This document shows, in pieces, positions 59,280 to 64,000 of a stretch of DNA of 64,000 bases. The notes beneath the pieces are model-generated. The model ran no database searches. It was not told the DNA's origin and was given only the letters and a program-made list of their open reading frames with translations. Source of the stretch: Chishuiella changwenlii (GTDB lineage Bacteria; Bacteroidota; Bacteroidia; Flavobacteriales; Weeksellaceae). The DNA lies in the NCBI RefSeq assembly GCF_900142565.1, contig NZ_FRBH01000003.1, positions 124,001 to 188,000 of the forward strand. Direction: 5' to 3'. A program made the translations under genes and the position numbers. The stretch's first letter is position 1; each line of letters begins with the position of its first letter.

Positions 59280-59702
59280 TTAGTATGCTTCGTTAATCCA
59301 ATTTTTTTCTTCTTGTACAACATGCTGTACGGTAACTTGTACTTCTGGAAATTTATTTTCTATGTATTTTGCAGTTGTATCAGCAGAATAAACAGAACGA
59401 TGTTGTCCTCCAGTACATCCAAAATTAATTTCTAAATTCTCGAATCCACGTTGAATATAATCTTCGATAGAAATATCAATTACTTGAAAAACACCTTCTA
59501 AAAAAAGAGCAATTTTAGTTTCCGTTTCTAGGTATTTAATAACTGCTTCGTCTCTACCAGTTTGTGTTTTAAATTCTTCTTTTCGACCAGGATTTAAAAT
59601 TCCTCTACAATCAAATACAAATCCTCCTCCGTTTCCTGTAGGATCTGTTGGAATTCCTTTTTTATATGAAAAACTGCGTACGTTAATGTTTAATTTAGCC
59701 AT
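59280..59702 (-). CDS. Stand-alone RapZ C-terminal domain protein
   Basis: A 140-residue protein equal to the C-terminal half of RapZ. It has INVRSFSYKKGIPTDPTGNG, FVFDCRGILNPGR, and the diagnostic NFGCTGGQHRSVYSADTTAKYI. In E. coli the RapZ C-terminal domain binds glucosamine-6-phosphate and interacts with RNase E and QseE/GlmY partners (established). The N-terminal Walker-A kinase domain is absent, and the gene begins exactly at the domain boundary. It lies between AmgK-like (8-nt overlap) and MurU-like (3-nt gap) genes. Confidence 0.9.
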   Translation of the reverse strand: MAKLNINVRSFSYKKGIPTDPTGNGGGFVFDCRGILNPGRKEEFKTQTGRDEAVIKYLETETKIALFLEGVFQVIDISIEDYIQRGFENLEINFGCTGGQHRSVYSADTTAKYIENKFPEVQVTVQHVVQEEKNWINEAY

Positions 59703-60711
59703 TTATTTTATTATTTATTTTTTCTATAGTTTCTGGTTGAATTAAAACTGTTATAATGTGTTTTAATTCTGGGTAATTTTGTAAAATAGGATAATCTACG
59801 ATTGCTTTTAAATTCTCTAAACCAAAAGAAATACTCTCAATAAAATGTGGCTTTCTTTCAATAATTCCTCGCAAACCATAAGCTCCTAATACTTGTATTA
59901 GTCTTGCGACAACACAATATTCATAAGATACTTTACAATCTATTGGAACAATTGTATTGTCTAATTCCTGCAATTCTTGAAGGTAAAAATTATACAAATC
60001 ATTTTTAAATTCAGTTGATAAATTAGCTTTTGCTTGCCAAATTAATGAAACCAAATCGTAGAAAATTGGACCATATAAACCTCCTTGATAATCAATGAAA
60101 TAAGGTTCATTGTTTTTAACCATGATATTTCTTGACTGGAAATCTCTAAAAACAAAACCTTTTGGTGAAAGTTGATCGAATTGTGAGGCAAATAAATCAA
60201 AATCTTTAATTAATTTACCTTGATTAAAATCGATTCCTATAACATTAAGAAAGTAAAATTTAAACTGAAATAAATCTCTTAGAATTAATGTTTTATCTAA
60301 TTTTGGATAAGAAAATGCTTGATTGAAGTCAATTTCTTTTCCTGCTTCTATTTGCGCTTTTACTAATAATTTAATGCTGTCGAAATAATATTTCTTTGCT
60401 TCTTCAAAATCATTTTCTAAAACATTCATTAATGTTTTATCACCTAAATCTGTTTGTGTATATAAAGTGAAATCGTCGCTTATTTGCCAAATTTTCGGAA
60501 TGTTTGGTAAAATTTTATTCAAGATATCTGTATAATAAAAGAATGTTTTATTCTCTTCTATATTACTACTTTCAGCAAGAATATAAGAGTGATTTTGATC
60601 AAAAAATCGATAGTATTTTCGAGAAGAACCACCACCAGATAATAATTGAACTGAATCTGCCACTTCTTGAGAATAATGTTGTGTTAAAAACGAAATAATT
60701 TTCGAATCCAT
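59695..60711 (-). CDS. amgK: AmgK-like amino-sugar kinase (aminoglycoside phosphotransferase fold)
   Basis: A 338-residue kinase of the APH/choline-kinase fold. It has LSGGGSSRKYYRFF (nucleotide loop, as in AmgK), KGFVFRDFQSRNIMVKNNEP (Brenner motif HxDxxxxN with FRDFQ as in AmgK) and FIDYQGGLYGPIFYDLVSLI (DxQ metal site typical of AmgK). AmgK phosphorylates MurNAc/GlcNAc at C1. The frame extends to 60729; the Met at 60711 is preferred. First gene of the three-gene operon; stop overlaps the RapZ-like start by 8 nt. Confidence 0.88.
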   Translation of the reverse strand: MDSKIISFLTQHYSQEVADSVQLLSGGGSSRKYYRFFDQNHSYILAESSNIEENKTFFYYTDILNKILPNIPKIWQISDDFTLYTQTDLGDKTLMNVLENDFEEAKKYYFDSIKLLVKAQIEAGKEIDFNQAFSYPKLDKTLILRDLFQFKFYFLNVIGIDFNQGKLIKDFDLFASQFDQLSPKGFVFRDFQSRNIMVKNNEPYFIDYQGGLYGPIFYDLVSLIWQAKANLSTEFKNDLYNFYLQELQELDNTIVPIDCKVSYEYCVVARLIQVLGAYGLRGIIERKPHFIESISFGLENLKAIVDYPILQNYPELKHIITVLIQPETIEKINNKING

Positions 60712-60822
60712 TTTTACAATTTTCTGCAATTTACATCGAATCTTTGAGTTGATTTCTCTTTAAAAAGATTTTTTGTAACCTTTTTCTATCTTTTGCATCT
60801 ATAAACTATAAAAGATACTAAT

Positions 60823-61290
60823 ATGAAGAAAATAGCAGTTTTAATTATCGCAATATTTACACTACAATCGTGTATTTCTGTTCGTGTAAATGCAGACATA
60901 GATCCAAATGCTCATTATACAAAAGCAGAAAATCCGAATATAAAAGTACAAGGAACTTATTTTGTTGAAGGTTTTTCTGATGAGAAATGGTCTAATTCTA
61001 ACAATTCTAATTCTACAAAAGCAAAATTTGAAAAATCTACGGGTACAACTTATGTAAAGTTAGATGTAAAAAAGAAAACGTCGGTAGAGTTTCGTTCTGT
61101 TATTAAACTAAAAGGAGATTTGAATTTTAAGATTATAGATAAAAATGAAAACGTTTTGTTTGAACGTAATTTAAACGATTCTAAGGAAGAGGTTTTTACA
61201 GTTGATTTTTCAAAATCAGGTGAATATCAAATTATTTGGAATCAGCAAGCTGCAACAGGAAGTTATTTCCTAGAGTGGAAAGAGAATTAA
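60823..61290 (+). CDS. Lipoprotein of unknown function
   Basis: A 155-residue lipoprotein (lipobox LQSC, Cys17, followed by ISVRVNADIDPNAHYTKAE). The mature beta-rich domain contains a Ser/Asn stretch (WSNSNNSNSTKAK) and a C-terminal strand pattern (GEYQIIWNQQAATGSYFLEW). No family recognised. Divergent from amgK; own terminator downstream. Confidence 0.7.
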   Translation: MKKIAVLIIAIFTLQSCISVRVNADIDPNAHYTKAENPNIKVQGTYFVEGFSDEKWSNSNNSNSTKAKFEKSTGTTYVKLDVKKKTSVEFRSVIKLKGDLNFKIIDKNENVLFERNLNDSKEEVFTVDFSKSGEYQIIWNQQAATGSYFLEWKEN

Positions 61291-61325
61291 TAGTAGGGAT
61301 TATTTGTTTAATCAAAAATGGTTAG

Positions 61326-61357
61326 AGGATTGAAATTTTTTTTTCAATCCTTTTTTT
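61326..61357 (+). terminator. Terminator after the lipoprotein gene
   Basis: AGGATTGAAA (61326-61335) pairs with TTTCAATCCT (61342-61351), followed by seven T. Confidence 0.85.
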
Positions 61358-61466
61358 GTTTATAATATGTTTTGAAGTAAACAAGACATATATCATTATA
61401 GAAAATTATTTTATTTAAAAATTATTGTCAAATATTTGCAATAATAATTTAGACTAAATAAAAATA

Positions 61467-63194
61467 ATGAAAAGAATATTTATCCCTTTCGTTTTAATAA
61501 CGGTATCGCTTAATGCTCAGATTTTTCAAGAAGTGCAAACTGATATTTCAAATTATGGTTATGCTTCTTTAAGTGTTGGAGATTTTGATGCAGACGGTTT
61601 CCAAGATTTATTAATTTGTGGAGACGATTTTTTAAGCAATACGCAATGTGATATATATAAAAACAATAACGGTGTTTTTCAATTTTATCAAGGATTGCAA
61701 CAAGGTACATATCTTGGAGATTTACGATTTGTAAACCTTAGAAATGATAATACGTTGGATATTGTAATGACAGGTCAGAATCGTGAGAATATTACGGCTT
61801 ATAAAACACATCAATTTAAATTTAATGGCTCTAATTATGAATTAGATAATACGAGTAACATTGGAAAAATTTACGCTAGTTTAGGTGAAGGAGATTTAGA
61901 TCATGATGGTAAGTTAGATTTATTTCTTAACGGTGCAGATAACGCTGCACACGGAGAACAAGGACGAACTGTTTTAGATTTATATAAAAACGAAGGTGCT
62001 AAATTAACTTCTTCAGAGTTAGTTGGAGGAAGCCAAAATGGAGATTTTGTAATTGCTGATTTTAATAATGATGGATTACTTGATGTTGCTATTTTTGGTT
62101 TAAATGGAGAAAATGAAACCGAAACAGATTACGGTGCATTTTTCAAAGTTTACACAAATCAAAATGGAAATTTAGTACAAAGTCAAGAATTATATGGAAT
62201 GTTATATGGTTCTATGGTTTCTGCCGATTTTAATGCAGATGGTTTTCAGGACCTTGTTGTAACAGGTATCGGAAAAAGTGTAGAAGATGCTCCAACAACT
62301 TTATATTTAGAAAATGATGGTGCAGGAAATTTTATTACACATGACTTGTTACAAGGTGTGCAGAATTTTAGCTCTGTAAAATCAATTGATAAAGGAGATA
62401 TAAATAACGATGGTTATTACGATTTTGTAATGGTAGGAGAGGATGAAACAGGTTCACCATCATCAAAAGTATTTTTATACGATCCATCTACTGATACATT
62501 TAATTTGGATGAAAACTCTGGTTTAGCAAATTATGTAATATCTGCTAGTTTACGATTATTCGATTATGATAACGATAACAACTTAGATTTAATTTTAGTT
62601 AGTGCGGATGAAAATTATGATCCAAAAACTTCATTGTACAGAAACTTAACAACTGTAAAAAATGAAGCTCCAAATGCGCCAACAATTTTTGATACTCAAG
62701 TTTCTGACGATAAAATAACTTTTTCTTGGGACGGAGCATCGGACGATAAAACACCAAATAATGCACTACAATATGAACTATCTGTAGGTTCTGCTTCAGG
62801 AAAAGCAGATATCGCAAAATACGTTGTAACAACCAAAAATTGGTTTTTAAATAAAGAAAATATGCCATCAACTTTTTACTGGTCAGTAAAAGCAATAGAC
62901 GCTTCAGCTGTACACTCTTTAAGTTCGGAAGAACAAGTTTATTCTAGCTTATCTACGAATGATGTTACAAAGAAAAATATTTCTATTTATCCAAATCCAA
63001 CAAGTGATGTGGTAAATATTAAAGCCAACCAATCGGTTGTAAAAGTTAATGTTTACAATTTAGCTGGACAGCAAGTATTCTCGAGAGCAGATGCATCTCA
63101 AATTAATATTCAATCATTAAATAAAGGAGTTTATTTAGTAGAAGTGATATTAAAAGACGGACAAAAAATCCAAACTAAATTAATTAAGAAATAG
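61467..63194 (+). CDS. FG-GAP/VCBS-repeat protein secreted by T9SS
   Basis: A 575-residue secreted protein. Signal peptide (FIPFVLITVSLNAQ). Residues ~30-400 are seven or so FG-GAP/VCBS-type blades with calcium-like loops DFDADGFQDLLI, DLDHDGKLDLFL, DFNNDGLLDVAI, DFNADGFQDLVV, DINNDGYYDFVM and DYDNDNNLDLIL. A fibronectin-III-like domain (~400-490) follows, then a type A T9SS sorting domain (ISIYPNPTSDVVNIKANQ ... VYLVEVILKDGQKIQTKLIKK). Likely a surface adhesin or glycan-binding beta-propeller. Confidence 0.9.
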   Translation: MKRIFIPFVLITVSLNAQIFQEVQTDISNYGYASLSVGDFDADGFQDLLICGDDFLSNTQCDIYKNNNGVFQFYQGLQQGTYLGDLRFVNLRNDNTLDIVMTGQNRENITAYKTHQFKFNGSNYELDNTSNIGKIYASLGEGDLDHDGKLDLFLNGADNAAHGEQGRTVLDLYKNEGAKLTSSELVGGSQNGDFVIADFNNDGLLDVAIFGLNGENETETDYGAFFKVYTNQNGNLVQSQELYGMLYGSMVSADFNADGFQDLVVTGIGKSVEDAPTTLYLENDGAGNFITHDLLQGVQNFSSVKSIDKGDINNDGYYDFVMVGEDETGSPSSKVFLYDPSTDTFNLDENSGLANYVISASLRLFDYDNDNNLDLILVSADENYDPKTSLYRNLTTVKNEAPNAPTIFDTQVSDDKITFSWDGASDDKTPNNALQYELSVGSASGKADIAKYVVTTKNWFLNKENMPSTFYWSVKAIDASAVHSLSSEEQVYSSLSTNDVTKKNISIYPNPTSDVVNIKANQSVVKVNVYNLAGQQVFSRADASQINIQSLNKGVYLVEVILKDGQKIQTKLIKK

Positions 63195-63232
63195 AATCTC
63201 AACTCATTTACTTTAATACTTACTTTAATTAA

Positions 63233-63270
63233 CACAGAAATTGTAGAATTGCAGTTTCTGTGTTTTTTTA
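63233..63270 (+). terminator. Terminator after the FG-GAP gene
   Basis: ACACAGAAA (63233-63241) pairs with TTTCTGTGT (63256-63264), followed by a T run. Confidence 0.8.
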
Positions 63271-63313
63271 TTTGCTTAATAATTGTTTAATTTTGCTCTA
63301 GAATTTATATTTT

Positions 63314-64000
63314 ATGAAACAATTACAATTGATGCTAGGAAGTGCTATCCTTTTAGGATTTACAGCATGTCAAACACCTAAAGTAGCGACAGAGCAGCAA
63401 CAAACAAAAAATAATTATCATAGTTTACAGGTTGATGGAAAAATTTATGCAGCATTTTACCAACAACGTGCAGCAGAATATCAAGCATTAAGTCAACAAG
63501 CTTACAATATTGCCAAGTTACGTTTAGATGAGGCGATAGCTAAAAAAGGAGCAAAACCTTTGGCTATTGTAACAGATATAGATGAAACATTTTTAGATAA
63601 TTCTTATTATGCTGTAGAAATGGCCAAACAAGGAAAAACTTGGTCACAAGATTCTTGGGCAAATTGGACATCTAAAGGAGTTGCAACACCATTAGCTGGT
63701 TCGTTAGATTTCTTTAACTATGCAGCAAGTAAAGGTGTGCAAATTTTTTATATTACAAATCGTTACGAAGTAGAAAGACCAGGGACATTAGCTAATTTAG
63801 AGAAGTATAAATATCCTGTGCAAAGCGCAAATAACTTAATTTTAAGAAGTAAAGAAAGTAGTAAAGAAGCTCGTCGCCAAAACGTCGCGAAAGATTACGA
63901 TATCGTTTTACTTTTAGGAGATAGTTTAACGGATTTTTCTTCTTTATTTGACAATCATAAATCAGAAAAGGAGAGAGCAGATGCTGTTGAAACTTTGAAA
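63314..64000 (+). CDS. HAD-type acid phosphatase / 5'-nucleotidase, lipoprotein e(P4) family (partial)
   Basis: An open frame from ATG 63314 runs off the right edge; 229 codons are visible. Lipobox LLGFTAC (Cys19). The HAD class C acid-phosphatase motif is AIVTDIDETFLDNSYY (DxD nucleophile region, about residues 85-100), followed by TWSQDSWANWTSKGVATPLAG and VQIFYITNRYEVERPGTLANL (motif II) and YDIVLLLGDSLTDFSSLFD (motif IV). e(P4) proteins dephosphorylate NMN and nucleotides at the outer membrane. About 35-40 residues are missing at the C-terminus. Confidence 0.92.
   Translation, partial: MKQLQLMLGSAILLGFTACQTPKVATEQQQTKNNYHSLQVDGKIYAAFYQQRAAEYQALSQQAYNIAKLRLDEAIAKKGAKPLAIVTDIDETFLDNSYYAVEMAKQGKTWSQDSWANWTSKGVATPLAGSLDFFNYAASKGVQIFYITNRYEVERPGTLANLEKYKYPVQSANNLILRSKESSKEARRQNVAKDYDIVLLLGDSLTDFSSLFDNHKSEKERADAVETLK

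Overview
The window is about 64 kb of AT-rich chromosomal DNA (roughly two-thirds A+T by eye) from a member of the Bacteroidota, almost certainly class Flavobacteriia. Several signs support this. Two proteins carry type IX secretion (T9SS) C-terminal sorting domains. There are SusC-like/TonB-dependent receptors, a secreted protein with the VGIGT...LDVxG motif, and the MoxR/DUF58/DUF4350/DUF4129/SpoIIM/RDD cluster. Many genes are preceded by TANNTTTG, the -7 element of the Bacteroidota primary sigma factor. The genus cannot be fixed from the sequence alone. No rRNA, tRNA, CRISPR array, transposase or prophage gene was seen.

Layout. 1-1114: end of cydA, then cydB (cytochrome bd oxidase). 1077-2672: a tandem pair of small secreted barrel-like proteins flanked by two copies of a ~210-bp non-coding cassette. 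2673-6756: a three-gene operon (CynX-type MFS transporter, DapB-like reductase, exported WrbA-flavodoxin/RidA fusion) divergent from an AraC regulator. 6742-9009: PstS-like lipoprotein, a small membrane protein and TonB. 9132-12483: Cys-motif membrane protein and a TonB-dependent receptor. 12733-13704: trpS. 13806-20597: the suf Fe-S cluster locus, with sufA, an unknown gene, sufB, sufC, sufD and sufS. It is interrupted by a four-helix-bundle gene bounded by inverted repeats and by two further repeat elements. 20662-24384: ssb, a DUF3037/HipA-like kinase pair, a SanA-like protein, apt and a thioesterase. 24627-27251: dnaA, a low-molecular-weight phosphatase and an RsmI-like methyltransferase. 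27476-29274: exported glutaminase and a yefM-yoeB toxin-antitoxin module with a recognisable operator. 29466-33115: purB, fructosamine-kinase-like gene, purA. 33344-34746: FrnE-like oxidoreductase and a lipoprotein. 34913-44337: TPR sensor kinase and NarL-type regulator next to a TonB receptor/DUF4876/DUF6850/di-haem peroxidase operon. 44434-49513: lplA, surface proteins, secreted endonuclease I, a free-standing MnmA C-terminal-like protein and an amidase. 49589-55522: the MoxR cluster. 55561-56010: two copies of a nested-palindrome repeat. 56059-58414: lipoproteins, a barstar homologue and YchJ. 58563-60711: an AmgK / RapZ C-terminal domain / MurU amino-sugar operon. 60823-64000: a lipoprotein, an FG-GAP T9SS cargo protein and a truncated acid phosphatase.

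Best candidates for undescribed biology: (i) the intervening-sequence-like element in the suf operon, where near-perfect inverted repeats enclose a four-helix-bundle gene, with a second gene-less palindromic insertion two genes on; (ii) the exported flavodoxin-RidA fusion, the DapB-like enzyme lacking the catalytic histidines, and the CynX transporter under an AraC regulator; (iii) the duplicated non-coding cassette at 1077-1290 and 2428-2634; (iv) the AmgK/RapZ-C/MurU operon, which places a putative amino-sugar sensor domain between two peptidoglycan-recycling enzymes; (v) the orphan MnmA C-terminal domain and the orphan M35-protease N-domain lipoprotein.

All functional calls rest on reading protein motifs and context by eye; no database search was possible.
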